Assembly: GCA_024653215.1 (NCBI GenBank)
Contig: JANLFU010000001.1
Location: 205,492-269,491 of the forward strand
Direction: 5' to 3'
Length of the DNA stretch: 64,000 nucleotides
Origin: Candidatus Saccharicenans sp.
GTDB taxonomy: Bacteria > Acidobacteriota > Aminicenantia > Aminicenantales > Saccharicenantaceae
Below the pieces are notes generated by a model that saw only the letters and a list, made by a program, of their open reading frames with translations, was not told the DNA's origin and did no database searches. Below, piece after piece: positions 1-9,133 of the stretch. Position numbers and translations under genes: made by a program. The first letter of the stretch is position 1. Every line of letters begins with the position of its first letter.

Positions 1-1911
1 ACCGACCGCCGGGAAGCGGTAACCCTGGCTCAACAGGTTAAGCCAGTCGGTCACCGCCTGGTCATTTCCCCGGTGAAAACTGGCCCCGTTCATGATTTCA
101 ATCAGGTCGAAGCCGAGTGACAGGTCGCCCTGGGCCGAGCCGGCCGTTTTTTTGTCGAGACCGGCATTTTCAAAATAGCCCAGGTTCCCGGCCCGGGGGT
201 GATTGAGCTGCAGAAGGGAGGTCGGGTTTTTCTGGCGGCAGGCCTTAAACAGGTCGGCGACTTTTTCAAAGAGAGGGATGATGGCCCCTTTAGTTTTCTC
301 TTCTGGCTTGATGACCACGGGGTAGTTGTTGAAATGGAGGTAATTATTAAGCGGGGTGACCTCAACCCCCGGGAAGACCCGGAGGTAATCGTTGAGCCCC
401 AGCCGGTTTAGCTCCGGCTGGTAATCGGTGACGTAGTTGTGGTCGGTGGCTATGGCCACGTCCAGGTTCTCGGCCACTATCGACCTGAGCCTGTCCGCGA
501 CACTCAGTGTCCCGTCAGAGTTGATGGTGTGAAGATGCGGGTCAATTGAAATATACCCCTTGAGGCTGACCGCCTTATCCAGGGTGAAGGTAATTTCCCG
601 GCTCTGTTCGGAGAGAACCTCTACCACCTGGCGTTCGCTGGTGTAAAGAGGCCCGTAGGAGGCGACCAGCAGGTAGCGGCCAGCGGCCAGTTCTAACTGC
701 AGGGGCTGGGGATGGAGATAAACCGAATTCTTAAACCTTTCCCAGCTCCGGCCGCTCTCGACCGGGTTCTCAGGAGCAAAGTAGGGGGTCCTGGTTCCCT
801 CCAGGCCGAAGACCGAAATCTTCCCGGGCAGGGGCTTACCTTTTTTGTCAACCAGCTTCAGCTTGAGCTGTCCTGTGGCCGGGCGGGTCAGCTCAATCTG
901 GCGGTCGCCGGTCTTGCTCACCCTAACCGTCTTTTCGATGATGGCCGGGAAAAAGTGGGCCCGGACGCGGTAAGTGCCCTCGGGCAGTAAGATTTTGAGC
1001 TGCTCCTCGCCACGACCATAGTGCCTGAAAAAAACCGAGGATGACAGGACCTCTTCCACCACCACTTCGGCCGGAGCCGCCTGGCCGTTTTTCAGGCTGA
1101 TTTCCACCGGCACCACTTCTTTTTTCAGGAGACCGTAGATTGAAGACAGAAGTTCGGAGACATCTTTCCTGACCAGAAGAGCGTAGTTAAGTTCCATGGC
1201 CTGACCGGGAAGGAGTTGCTCTGGCAGTTCGGCCGGCCGGCTGCCCAGGTTCACCCAGCCCAGGTACAGGGTCTTTTTCTGATAGACCCGGAAATTGAGC
1301 CCGGGGAAATATTCACGGTGGTATGGGTTGAAATTGTAGAAATGCAGGGCGTTAAAATACAGGGAGAGAGACAGCCTGTCGATGGGCTTCTGGCCCTGGT
1401 TCCGGAAGGTGCTCTTGATGATTACCTGTCCTTTTTCAGGTGGGATGGTGTAGCTGGTGCTGACGGTAGCTTTCGCCCCGTCCCGGCTCTCGAAATCGGC
1501 TTTAAGGTCTATGGTCAGGGGGGCAGTTTTGGTTCTGGGTGAGGTGGTTTTGACCACCGTATAGCCCGGGTAATAATAATTTAGCCCGGTTCTGACCTGG
1601 ACCTGGCCGGCCAGGATTTTATTTCCGGCCGGCGAATCAGCCGGGACCAAAGCCAGCAGCGCCCCCTGGCCGTCAGGCTGCGGGTAGTAATTTATTTCGG
1701 GAAAGTCCCGGGGTTCAATCGCGATCAGGTAGAGGTATTTTCCGTCGTTGACCAGGTAATCTCCGGCTCGGGCCAGGGAAGCCAGTTCGCCGGGCAGCTC
1801 TTCAGGTCGGCTGACCTTTTTGAGCTCGATGGCGGCTTCCAGTCCTGAGGCCAGGGCCAGCATGACGAGAATGGTCAAAATCAGGGCTGCTATTTTATTA
1901 GGCTTATTCAT
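1..1911 (-). CDS. CehA/McbA-like PHP-domain metallohydrolase, exported (C-terminus cut by window edge)
   Basis: The reading frame is open from an ATG at 1911 to the window edge (637 codons), so the C-terminus lies outside. GGAGG sits just upstream of the ATG. The first ~26 residues form a signal peptide ending near ALASGLEA. Residues ~30-450 look like beta-rich, Ig or carboxypeptidase-regulatory-like domains. The PHP domain starts near residue 457 with DPHLHTINSDGT and continues through a TDHN motif, which are metal-binding motifs I and II of this fold. PHP enzymes hydrolyse phosphoesters or, in the CehA/McbA group, carbamate esters using a metal cluster; the substrate here cannot be read from sequence. 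It diverges from the GNAT-like gene at 2003 across about 90 bp. The family call is good; the specific reaction is unknown. Confidence 0.8.
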   Translation of the reverse strand, partial: MNKPNKIAALILTILVMLALASGLEAAIELKKVSRPEELPGELASLARAGDYLVNDGKYLYLIAIEPRDFPEINYYPQPDGQGALLALVPADSPAGNKILAGQVQVRTGLNYYYPGYTVVKTTSPRTKTAPLTIDLKADFESRDGAKATVSTSYTIPPEKGQVIIKSTFRNQGQKPIDRLSLSLYFNALHFYNFNPYHREYFPGLNFRVYQKKTLYLGWVNLGSRPAELPEQLLPGQAMELNYALLVRKDVSELLSSIYGLLKKEVVPVEISLKNGQAAPAEVVVEEVLSSSVFFRHYGRGEEQLKILLPEGTYRVRAHFFPAIIEKTVRVSKTGDRQIELTRPATGQLKLKLVDKKGKPLPGKISVFGLEGTRTPYFAPENPVESGRSWERFKNSVYLHPQPLQLELAAGRYLLVASYGPLYTSERQVVEVLSEQSREITFTLDKAVSLKGYISIDPHLHTINSDGTLSVADRLRSIVAENLDVAIATDHNYVTDYQPELNRLGLNDYLRVFPGVEVTPLNNYLHFNNYPVVIKPEEKTKGAIIPLFEKVADLFKACRQKNPTSLLQLNHPRAGNLGYFENAGLDKKTAGSAQGDLSLGFDLIEIMNGASFHRGNDQAVTDWLNLLSQGYRFPAVG

Positions 1912-2002
1912 AATTACCTCCAATAAAATATTTTACATCTTATCAAAAATCAGCCCGGTCATAAATTCATTTTTCCCGTGGAAATGATAAAATTAGACCA
2001 TC

Positions 2003-2977
2003 ATGTTGAAGCTGCCGGAAAAGGTCCTAAAGATCAGGGACAAGAAGTTCTTGTTCAGGGTGGAAGATAGCCATCGGGCAGCCGATTATAAAAAATATGA
2101 AGACCTCCGCCAGGCCGTCTGGCAGTTTGCCGAAGACCACATGGCCGGGACCAGGAACCTGCTATGTGAGAATTTTCTGCACGAAGGGAGCAGTCTCTTT
2201 CTGGGCGTGTTTGAAGAAGCTGAAGACGGAGGCTTTATCCTGGATGGTCAACACCTGGTCGGATTCAGTTACGGCTTTGTCGGTCTGAAGGATAAATCCC
2301 TGGGATTTGACCGGCCCTCCAACCTCTGGTTCTATTCCCAGTTTCTGGGAGTCAGGCCGGACCGATTGAACTATGGACTGGGGATTCTGATCAAAGAGTT
2401 TCAGCGAGAGATATTGCTGGAGGTCCTGCATATCGAGACGGTGGTCTGCACCTACGACCCGCTGACCGCGGTCAACGCTTATCGCAATGTCCGCCACTTC
2501 GGGATGAAGGTCCTGGAATACCGGGTGGCACCTTACGGTGAATACGGGGGACGGCTAAACCGCCAGGATGTCCCTTCCGACCGGTTCTTCATGAGCTGGA
2601 ATCTCAAGGAAAGCTTCTGCCCGCCGGTGCCAGAGCCCGAGGTAGTCAGTTATATCGAGCGGTGGCCCTGGACCCTCCGGGTGGACTATCGGTGGCTAGA
2701 GACCGAAAAAGGGCGGGCTGACCTGGAAGTGGCCTCGGGTCCGATGCTGGACCTGGAGGCAGAATACCTTCTGGTGCCGGTTCCGGTCGATTTCTACCTG
2801 ATGTTGAACCTGACCGACGTTGAGGAGCCTGAAATTCGCCGGATACCGGTCAACTGGCGCTTCCTGACCAGGGAAATATTCCTGCATTATTTTGAGCGGG
2901 GCTACCGGGTAGTGGATTTTCTAAAGGCGGAGGCTGACCGGAAAAGGTGCTGTTATCTCTTAAAACGCAACCTCTGA
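2003..2977 (+). CDS. GNAT-superfamily acetyltransferase-like protein (COG3375 type)
   Basis: This is a 324-residue soluble protein with no signal peptide or membrane segment. Residues ~25-200 resemble the COG3375 group of predicted GNAT acetyltransferases: an N-terminal DLRQAVWQFAEDHM helix, a central LVGFSYGFVG strand, a LNYGLGILIKEFQRE acetyl-CoA-loop region and a TYDPLTAVNAYRNVRHFG segment followed by YGEYGGRLNR. Members of this group have no settled substrate. The C-terminal ~110 residues are less conserved and may recognise the substrate. It starts with ATG 90 bp from the divergent PHP gene and is followed on the same strand by the M19 dipeptidase, though the gap of about 140 bp does not force an operon. 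Assignment rests on motif resemblance only. Confidence 0.55.
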   Translation: MLKLPEKVLKIRDKKFLFRVEDSHRAADYKKYEDLRQAVWQFAEDHMAGTRNLLCENFLHEGSSLFLGVFEEAEDGGFILDGQHLVGFSYGFVGLKDKSLGFDRPSNLWFYSQFLGVRPDRLNYGLGILIKEFQREILLEVLHIETVVCTYDPLTAVNAYRNVRHFGMKVLEYRVAPYGEYGGRLNRQDVPSDRFFMSWNLKESFCPPVPEPEVVSYIERWPWTLRVDYRWLETEKGRADLEVASGPMLDLEAEYLLVPVPVDFYLMLNLTDVEEPEIRRIPVNWRFLTREIFLHYFERGYRVVDFLKAEADRKRCCYLLKRNL

Positions 2978-3114
2978 CCTGAAGATAAAAAACAGTGCGG
3001 TCCGGGCCCGAGCTTTGCTATAATCTTTCTCTTTTAGTAAGACCAGGCAGAACGACCGAGGCCGGGAGTATGAGAAATACAATCTGCCCCGGCCGGCATC
3101 TGGCCGATGAAAGG

Positions 3115-4401
3115 ATGAACATGCGCTTCACCAATGTTCAAAGCCCCAAGCTTCTGGCACCGGTAGTGGTGCTGTTATTACTCCTGCTTTTCCCGGCCTG
3201 CCGCCAGGCCACAGTTAAGGGTTCTCCTCAGGACCTGGAGCTCAGGGCCCGGGAAATACACAAGAAAATCGTTACGGTTGATACCCACTGCGACACGGCC
3301 ATGTGGCTGCTGCGGGGCAACTGGAATCCGGCCGAAAGACACGACCCGGCTGCTCCCGGCAGCAGCAAGATTGACCTGCCCCGGATGAAAGAGGGCGGGC
3401 TGGACGCCGAGTTTTTTGCCGCCTTCGTCGGGCAGGGGCCCCGGACCGCTGAAGGCTATGCCCAGGCCAGGAAGAGGACCGAAGAACTCATCCAGGCGGT
3501 CAGGAAAATGGTCGAGGTCAACCGTTCCATCATCGGACTGGCCCTCAGCCCGGAAGAAGCTTATAGCCTGAAGAAACAGGGGAAATTGACGGCTTTCCTG
3601 GGGATAGAAAACGGCTATGCCATCGGGCGGGACCTCAGCCTGATTAAGCATTTCTATGACCTCGGGGTTCGTTATATAACGCTATGTCACTCTTCTGATA
3701 ACGATATCTGCGATTCTTCGACCGACAGGTCCGAACCTGAAGACAAGGGATTGAGCGATTTCGGTCGCCAGGTGGTTCGAGAGTGCAACCGGGTGGGGAT
3801 GATAATTGATATTTCCCATGCCTCCGACCGTAGCTTCTATGATGTTCTTAAGGCCAGCCAGGCCCCCATCATTGCCTCTCATTCCTGCGCCCGGGCTGTC
3901 TGTGACAATCCCAGGAACCTGACCGACGATATGATCAGGGCCCTGGCGGCCAGGGGCGGGGTGGTACAGATCTGTTTCCTGTCTGCCTATGTCAAGAAAC
4001 CGCAGCCCAACCCGGAGAGGGATAAGGCCCTGGCCGAGTTCCGGGCCAAGTATGGAAACTGGCGGAACATCCAGGACGAGGACGAGCGGCGGAAGATTAT
4101 GGAAGAGATGCAGGAGCTAAACCGCCGCTACCCGGCTGACCTGGCCACCGTCCGGGACCTGGTTGACCACATCGACCACGTGGTCAGGCTGGTCGGGGTG
4201 GATTACGTGGGCATCGGGACCGATTTTGACGGTGGCGGTGGGGTTGTCGGTTGCAACGACGTCAGCCAGATGATCAACGTCACCGTGGAGCTGCTGCGCC
4301 GGGGCTACAGCCAGAAAGACATAGAAAAAATCTGGGGTAAGAATTTCTTCCGGGTTTTTAACCAGGTCCGTGAAGTGTCCAGGAAATTGAGGCAATCCTG
4401 A
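3115..4401 (+). CDS. Membrane dipeptidase (peptidase M19, renal dipeptidase family), lipoprotein
   Basis: A zinc dipeptidase of the M19 family, which cleaves Xaa-Xaa dipeptides including ones with D- or dehydro-residues. Ligand motifs are in the expected order: VDTHCDTAMW (HxD), IENGYAIG (bridging Glu), then IDISHAS and ASHSCARAVCDNPRN (two His), and GIGTDFDGG near the end. The frame can be extended upstream to 2995, but that extra stretch reads poorly. I start at the ATG at 3115; a second ATG at 3121 has AAAGG about 6 bp upstream and is equally possible. The N-terminus carries a hydrophobic run ending LLLLLFPAC, a lipobox, so the enzyme is probably anchored outside the cytoplasm. It precedes the solute-binding protein at 4513, fitting extracellular peptide use. 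Confidence 0.88.
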   Translation: MNMRFTNVQSPKLLAPVVVLLLLLLFPACRQATVKGSPQDLELRAREIHKKIVTVDTHCDTAMWLLRGNWNPAERHDPAAPGSSKIDLPRMKEGGLDAEFFAAFVGQGPRTAEGYAQARKRTEELIQAVRKMVEVNRSIIGLALSPEEAYSLKKQGKLTAFLGIENGYAIGRDLSLIKHFYDLGVRYITLCHSSDNDICDSSTDRSEPEDKGLSDFGRQVVRECNRVGMIIDISHASDRSFYDVLKASQAPIIASHSCARAVCDNPRNLTDDMIRALAARGGVVQICFLSAYVKKPQPNPERDKALAEFRAKYGNWRNIQDEDERRKIMEEMQELNRRYPADLATVRDLVDHIDHVVRLVGVDYVGIGTDFDGGGGVVGCNDVSQMINVTVELLRRGYSQKDIEKIWGKNFFRVFNQVREVSRKLRQS

Positions 4402-4512
4402 AACCGGTCCGGCGGATTGAGGTTATAGCCCGGCTGGAACGGCTGGCGGTAACCGCTCCACCTGCTGTTGGCGGGTGATTTTAGGGAAAGTTTAAGCTAT
4501 TATTAATAAGCA

Positions 4513-6129
4513 ATGAGATTTTCTTTGAGGACTTCCGGGCGGCGAACGGGCCTGGCCGTTTCGCTGGCCCCGGCCGCCATGCTGGTCCTAACCCTGTTCC
4601 TGGCTGCTTCCGTCCAGGAGGAGACCCCCAGGCCCAAGCCCGGGGGAGAACTCAGGGTCAGGCCTTATGGTTCAGCTTTGAATACCGACCTGGACCCGGC
4701 CGGAAATGGCTATTCCCTGGTGGTGGCCAATCTTTACGAAGGCCTGGTCCGGCTGGACCAGAACCTGAACGTCGTTCCTGGCCTGGCTGACTACTGGTCG
4801 GTCTCTGAAAGCGGCCGAAAGGTTACCTTCTACCTCAGGAAGCAGGCTGTCTTTCATAACGGTCAGCCGGTTACCGCCTCCGACGTCAAGTTTTCGTACC
4901 AAAGGCTATTCCAGCTGAAGAGCCGGCCTGTCTTCTACGAGTTTGCCAGCAGGATCGAGGGGGGAGAGGAATTCTGGCGGGGGGCTGCTTCCGAGGTCAG
5001 CGGGCTAAGGGTGGTGGACGATAAAGTCCTGGAGATTTACTGGAAGCAACCGGGTATCACCAATTTCTATTTCCTGGCGGCCGGCTTCGCCGGGATTCTT
5101 CCGGCCGGACCGGTTCAGTCTCAGAAAAAAAGATTTTTTGACAGGCCGGTTGGGGCCGGGCCCTTCAAGTTCGATTACTGGCTGCGGGACAGGCGGCTTA
5201 ATATTATCGGTGTCAGGCTGGCCAGGAACGATAATTATTTTACCAGGAAACCTTTCCTGGAAGCGGTCGAGGTCAGTCCCTTTTTCCAGCTGGATGATTT
5301 CTTTCAAAACGAAATCCAGATTATTCCCTACCTTACCTTCAGGATATCCAGGGATAAGTACCAGATCCTGGAAAGCAACCTGCTCCAGCTGAATTATCTC
5401 TTCTTCAGCTGTCATCTGCCGCCCTTTGACCGGCCGGCAGTCCGCCGGGCCCTGCAGGCCTTTATTGAAAAAAGGCAGCTGGCCGGCCTGGCTTCGACCA
5501 CGGCCAATTTTTGCCAGCCAATGGACAGCTATATTCCTCCTTTCCTTCCCGGTTTTATGCCTGAAGGGGCCTGGCCGGATCAGAGTCTGAGCCAGGTGCT
5601 GAAAGTCCTGGAAGATTCGGGACTTGGCCGGGTAGACAAACCCCTGGTGGTCAGGGCCTATTTCCAGGTAACCAATAAAGACCTCATCCCGAACATCTAT
5701 GAGTTTTTGAGAGAGGAGCTAAAGCCGGCCGGTATAAAACTGGAGCTGAGGTCAGATTATTCGGCCGAGGAGCTGGCCAGGGACACCACCCCCTTCATCT
5801 TTTTCCTGGAGTGGAGTCCCGAACTGCCCGACCCGGAATTTATTCTCCGGCCGCTGTTTCATTCCGGCGGTTCTCCAAATCGGGAGCTATTTCATTACCG
5901 GAACCCGAAAGTTGATGAACTGCTGGAACTTCAGAAGAATGGCCTCAGCTTTGAGCGCCGGGTTAACCTCTTCCGGGAGATAGAGAAAATTCTGCAGGCC
6001 GATACCCCGGCCCTGCCTCTTTTTTTCCATAAGCAGAGGCTGGCCTATCAGCCCTACCTTAAGAACCTGAAAGCCCAGCCCCAGGGACTTCTCTGCCTGA
6101 ATCTCCTTGATGTCTGGATGGACCGATGA
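4513..6129 (+). CDS. Family 5 extracellular solute-binding protein (oligopeptide/dipeptide type), orphan
   Basis: A 538-residue periplasmic binding protein of the SBP_bac_5 (OppA/DppA) family. After a hydrophobic export signal (residues ~14-34, no lipobox cysteine) come typical family features: GGELRVRPYG, the N-lobe signature around NLYEGLVRLDQNLNVVPG, and the segment FHNGQPVTASDVKFSYQRLF. The C-lobe contains the usual PDPEFILRPLFHSGG and FREIEKILQADTPALPLFF elements. No permease or ATPase genes follow. Instead the stop codon overlaps the start of a histidine kinase (ATGA at 6126-6129), which is translationally coupled and then followed by an NtrC-type regulator. I infer that this protein serves as the ligand sensor of the two-component system rather than in transport. 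The start lacks a clear Shine-Dalgarno site. Confidence 0.85.
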   Translation: MRFSLRTSGRRTGLAVSLAPAAMLVLTLFLAASVQEETPRPKPGGELRVRPYGSALNTDLDPAGNGYSLVVANLYEGLVRLDQNLNVVPGLADYWSVSESGRKVTFYLRKQAVFHNGQPVTASDVKFSYQRLFQLKSRPVFYEFASRIEGGEEFWRGAASEVSGLRVVDDKVLEIYWKQPGITNFYFLAAGFAGILPAGPVQSQKKRFFDRPVGAGPFKFDYWLRDRRLNIIGVRLARNDNYFTRKPFLEAVEVSPFFQLDDFFQNEIQIIPYLTFRISRDKYQILESNLLQLNYLFFSCHLPPFDRPAVRRALQAFIEKRQLAGLASTTANFCQPMDSYIPPFLPGFMPEGAWPDQSLSQVLKVLEDSGLGRVDKPLVVRAYFQVTNKDLIPNIYEFLREELKPAGIKLELRSDYSAEELARDTTPFIFFLEWSPELPDPEFILRPLFHSGGSPNRELFHYRNPKVDELLELQKNGLSFERRVNLFREIEKILQADTPALPLFFHKQRLAYQPYLKNLKAQPQGLLCLNLLDVWMDR

Positions 6130-7610
6130 ACAGAATTCCCAGGCCCCGAATTTCCATCTACGTCCAGCTGGTCTTCTGGACTTCGGTTATCATCCTGCTC
6201 CTGATGTTCGGGGTCCTGTATGTCATCCAGACCAGGGAAGTTAAGGCCATCTACCAGGAGAAGAGGGAGCGCGGCCTGGTTATGGTCAGGTACATTTCTG
6301 AGATGAACTTCAGGAGCCTGGTGCTCGGAGACCTGGAGTCCATAGATGAAAACATTTCGGGATTGATCAGGGAAGACCTGGCCTACATAATTTTTTACGA
6401 TGCCGACAGCAAACCGGTGGTGGTCAGCCAGAGCATCGCCGACAATGCCGAGGTAATCAACCAGACCAGCTGTGCCGGCGAGGTTTCTCCGGGCGATGTC
6501 TTTTACAATACCATCAGGCTGGAGCGGGGCCGGAGCTTTCAGGAAGTGATGGAGGTCGAGGTTCCGGTTTTCATTCCCGGTTCTGAGAAAAAATGGGGTT
6601 CGGTTAAAATCGGCTTGAAACTGGAAGACGTGTTTCGCCGGGTCCAGAGGACCCGGCTGGTGCTGCTGGGCTTCGGGCTGGCCGCCTTTCTGCTGACGGT
6701 GCTCGGGGCCAACCTGCTGGCCAGGAGGATTACCAGGCCCATCAGGAACCTGGTCGAGGGAACGCGGCGAATTTCCCGCGGCGATTTCAGCTACCGGATT
6801 CCGGTTATCTCCAGGGATGAAATCGGAGACCTGACCCGGAGCTTCAACCAGATGGCCGAGGAATTGCTGCGGGCCCGGGAGCAGATGGAAGAGGCTAACC
6901 GGCGCCTGCTTCAGGCCGAGAAGCTGGCCTCCATCGGCCGGCTTTCGGCCACCATCGCCCACGAAATCCGCAACCCCCTGACCTCGGTTAAGTTAAACAT
7001 CCAGAAGCTGGCCGAGATATCGACCCTGGATGAGCTGGAGAGAGAACACCTGGCCATCGCCCAGGCCGGCATCGAGCAGATCGAGAAGTTCATCAAGGAC
7101 CTGCTGAGCTACACCCGGGCTTCCAGCCTGCAGAAGGATTATTTTTCCCTGGCCGAGGTCCTGGACGAGTCTCTGAAATTGTTGCAGCCATCCCTCAAGG
7201 AAAAAGGGGTTGTGGTGGACAGGGACTATCAGCCGGGCCTGCCCCCGGCTTACGTTGATGCCGACCGGCTGCGCCAGGTCTTCTTAAATGTACTTCGCAA
7301 CGCCTACGAGGCGGTGGACCAGGGAGGCAGGATAGAAATTTCTCTCCGGATGAACCGGGAAGAAGACTGTCCCTGTTTTGAGGTCCGGATCAGCGACGAC
7401 GGCTGCGGCATACCGGCCAAGGACCGGGAAAATATCTTTGAACCATTCTTCACCACCAAGAGTTCCGGGGCCGGCCTGGGGCTGGCCAATGCCCGCCGGA
7501 TTCTGGACCAGCACGGGGGCACCATCCGGGTGGTTGATAAAGAGGGACGGGGTAGCTGTTTTCTGATCACTCTGCCCTGTCCGGAAAGCAGACAGGAGGC
7601 TCAGACATGA
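6126..7610 (+). CDS. Membrane sensor histidine kinase (HAMP-HisKA-HATPase), NtrB-like partner of the next gene
   Basis: A 494-residue sensor kinase. TM1 is near residues 12-31, followed by a ~145-residue extracytoplasmic domain with a mixed alpha/beta sensor pattern, then TM2 near 177-198. HAMP (RRITRPIRNLVEGTRRISRG) runs to ~250, then a short coiled coil and the HisKA domain with H279 in TIAHEIRNPLTSVK. The HATPase_c domain has an N-box (NVLRNAYEAV), G1 (DDGCGIP), F-box (FEPFFTTK) and G2 (GAGLGLANARRI). It overlaps the binding-protein gene upstream by 4 bp and the response regulator downstream by 4 bp, so the three are one operon. All catalytic motifs are intact. The extracytoplasmic domain is well placed to contact the binding protein, but that contact is inference. 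Confidence 0.92.
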   Translation: MNRIPRPRISIYVQLVFWTSVIILLLMFGVLYVIQTREVKAIYQEKRERGLVMVRYISEMNFRSLVLGDLESIDENISGLIREDLAYIIFYDADSKPVVVSQSIADNAEVINQTSCAGEVSPGDVFYNTIRLERGRSFQEVMEVEVPVFIPGSEKKWGSVKIGLKLEDVFRRVQRTRLVLLGFGLAAFLLTVLGANLLARRITRPIRNLVEGTRRISRGDFSYRIPVISRDEIGDLTRSFNQMAEELLRAREQMEEANRRLLQAEKLASIGRLSATIAHEIRNPLTSVKLNIQKLAEISTLDELEREHLAIAQAGIEQIEKFIKDLLSYTRASSLQKDYFSLAEVLDESLKLLQPSLKEKGVVVDRDYQPGLPPAYVDADRLRQVFLNVLRNAYEAVDQGGRIEISLRMNREEDCPCFEVRISDDGCGIPAKDRENIFEPFFTTKSSGAGLGLANARRILDQHGGTIRVVDKEGRGSCFLITLPCPESRQEAQT

Positions 7611-8971
7611 CCAGAGTTCTGGTAATAGAGGATGATTCCTTGGTCAGCCGGACCATCGCCACGCATCTCCGGAAAAAAGGCTTCGAGCTGAAACTGGCCG
7701 AGACCGGCGAGGAGGGGCTGAAGCTCTACAAAGATTTTCAACCCGACTTAACCCTGCTGGACGTCAAGCTGCCCGACATCAACGGCCTGGAGGTGCTCAG
7801 GCAGATCAGACAGACCAGCAAGAACGCGGCCGTGGTGGTGATGACCGCTTTTGATGATATGAAAACCACGGTGGAAGCCATCAAAGCCGGGGCCTTTGAA
7901 TACCTGGTAAAACCGCTCGACTACCTGGAGCTGGACCTGACCATCGACAAGGCCTTCCAGCTCAAGGCGCTGGAAGAAAAGGTCAGTTACCTGATCGAAG
8001 AAAAGCAGAAGGAATACCAGATAGACAATATCATCGGCCGTTCGCCCCAGATGCGGGAGGTCTTCAAGATGATAGGCTCGGTGGCCAATACCAGGACCAA
8101 CGTCCTGATCCAGGGAGAGAGCGGGACGGGCAAGGAGCTGGTGGCCAAGGCCATCCATTACAACAGCCCCTTCCGGGATGAGCCCTTCATCGTCATCAAC
8201 TGTTCGGCCATTTCCGATACCCTGCTGGAATCAGAGCTCTTCGGCCATGTCAAGGGAGCTTTCACCGACGCCGTCAGCGAGACCCGGGGCAAGTTTGAGA
8301 TTGCCGGCAAGGGAACGCTGTTCCTGGATGAAATCGGCGATATTTCTCCCAACCTCCAGTCCAAGCTTCTCCGGGTCATTGAAACCAGGGATTTCATGAA
8401 GGTCGGGGGTGAGAAGATATTGAAGACCGAAGCCAGGATAATCGCCGCCACCAACCAGAACCTTAAGGAGCTGGTCAGCCAGGGCAGGTTCCGGGAAGAC
8501 CTGTACTACCGTCTCAAGGTGGTGGAGATAACCCTGCCGCCGCTCCGGGACAGGCGCGAGGATATTCCCGAGCTGGTGGCCTACCTGCTGGAAAAGATAA
8601 ACCGGGAGCTGAAGAAAAACGTCAGGAAAGTTCCGCCCGAAGTCATGGACTACCTGGTCAACCAGCCCTGGAAGGGTAATGTCCGGGAGCTGGAGAATGC
8701 CCTGACCAGGGCCGTCATCCTGGCCAAGGGAGATGTCATTCTGAAAGAACACCTGCCGTTTGAACCGGCCCCTCAGGCCCAGGCCCAGGACAGGTTTCAA
8801 CTGCCCAAGGAAATGGTGCCGCTCTGGGAAATAGAGAAGAGGTACATCCAGTATGTGCTGGAAGCCACGCGGGGCAGCAAGACCAGGGCCTGCCAGATAC
8901 TGGAAATCAGCCGGCCAACCCTCGATAAAAAAATCAAGGATTACGACCTCAAGGTGGAAACCTCGGAATGA
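7607..8971 (+). CDS. NtrC-family sigma-54-dependent response regulator
   Basis: A 454-residue three-domain enhancer-binding protein. The receiver domain (1-120) has the acidic pair in IEDDSLV, phospho-acceptor D52 (LLDVKLPD), a T/A switch and the lysine of VKPLDY. The AAA+ domain (~140-375) has Walker A GESGTGKE, the sigma-54 contact loop as GAFTDA (a common variant of GAFTGA), Walker B LFLDEIGD and RFREDLYYRL. The C-terminus is a Fis-type helix-turn-helix (KTRACQILEISRPTLDKKI). It is translationally coupled to the kinase. Two sigma-54 promoters, each with an upstream palindrome, lie within the next 2 kb and are the obvious candidate targets. Confidence 0.95.
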   Translation: MTRVLVIEDDSLVSRTIATHLRKKGFELKLAETGEEGLKLYKDFQPDLTLLDVKLPDINGLEVLRQIRQTSKNAAVVVMTAFDDMKTTVEAIKAGAFEYLVKPLDYLELDLTIDKAFQLKALEEKVSYLIEEKQKEYQIDNIIGRSPQMREVFKMIGSVANTRTNVLIQGESGTGKELVAKAIHYNSPFRDEPFIVINCSAISDTLLESELFGHVKGAFTDAVSETRGKFEIAGKGTLFLDEIGDISPNLQSKLLRVIETRDFMKVGGEKILKTEARIIAATNQNLKELVSQGRFREDLYYRLKVVEITLPPLRDRREDIPELVAYLLEKINRELKKNVRKVPPEVMDYLVNQPWKGNVRELENALTRAVILAKGDVILKEHLPFEPAPQAQAQDRFQLPKEMVPLWEIEKRYIQYVLEATRGSKTRACQILEISRPTLDKKIKDYDLKVETSE

Positions 8972-8997
8972 TCGGTTGCAGACTGGTTCCTGTCCTT

Positions 8998-9016
8998 CTG
9001 TAAAAAAAATTAACAG
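8998..9016. promoter_or_regulatory. Candidate enhancer-binding palindrome (UAS) for the NtrC-type regulator
   Basis: A 19-bp imperfect palindrome with half-sites CTGTAA and TTAACAG, centred about 88 bp upstream of the -24 element at 9095. It has the same length and a similar layout to the perfect palindrome at 10626, which sits about 80 bp upstream of the second sigma-54 promoter. The position is normal for an enhancer of a sigma-54 activator. The core is an A-run, so chance symmetry is possible. Confidence 0.4.
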
Positions 9017-9094
9017 GCTGCAAAGTTTATTGTGGGGAGGGGCGATAGTTCTCGGGGCCGGTATCCTGATTTACCCTGAAATTTTTTCGATTTC

Positions 9095-9110
9095 TGGCAC
9101 GAAACCTGCT
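9095..9110 (+). promoter_or_regulatory. Sigma-54 (-24/-12) promoter upstream of the single-domain response regulator
   Basis: TGGCACGAAACCTGCT matches the consensus TGGCACG-N4-TTGC with GG and GC exactly 10 bp apart; the only departure is C for the first T of the -12 element. The predicted start is about 12 nt downstream near 9121, giving a very short leader before the ATG at 9134. It lies directly after the NtrC-type gene. Confidence 0.75.
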
Positions 9111-9133
9111 CTCTACCGGGAACAGGTAGTATC

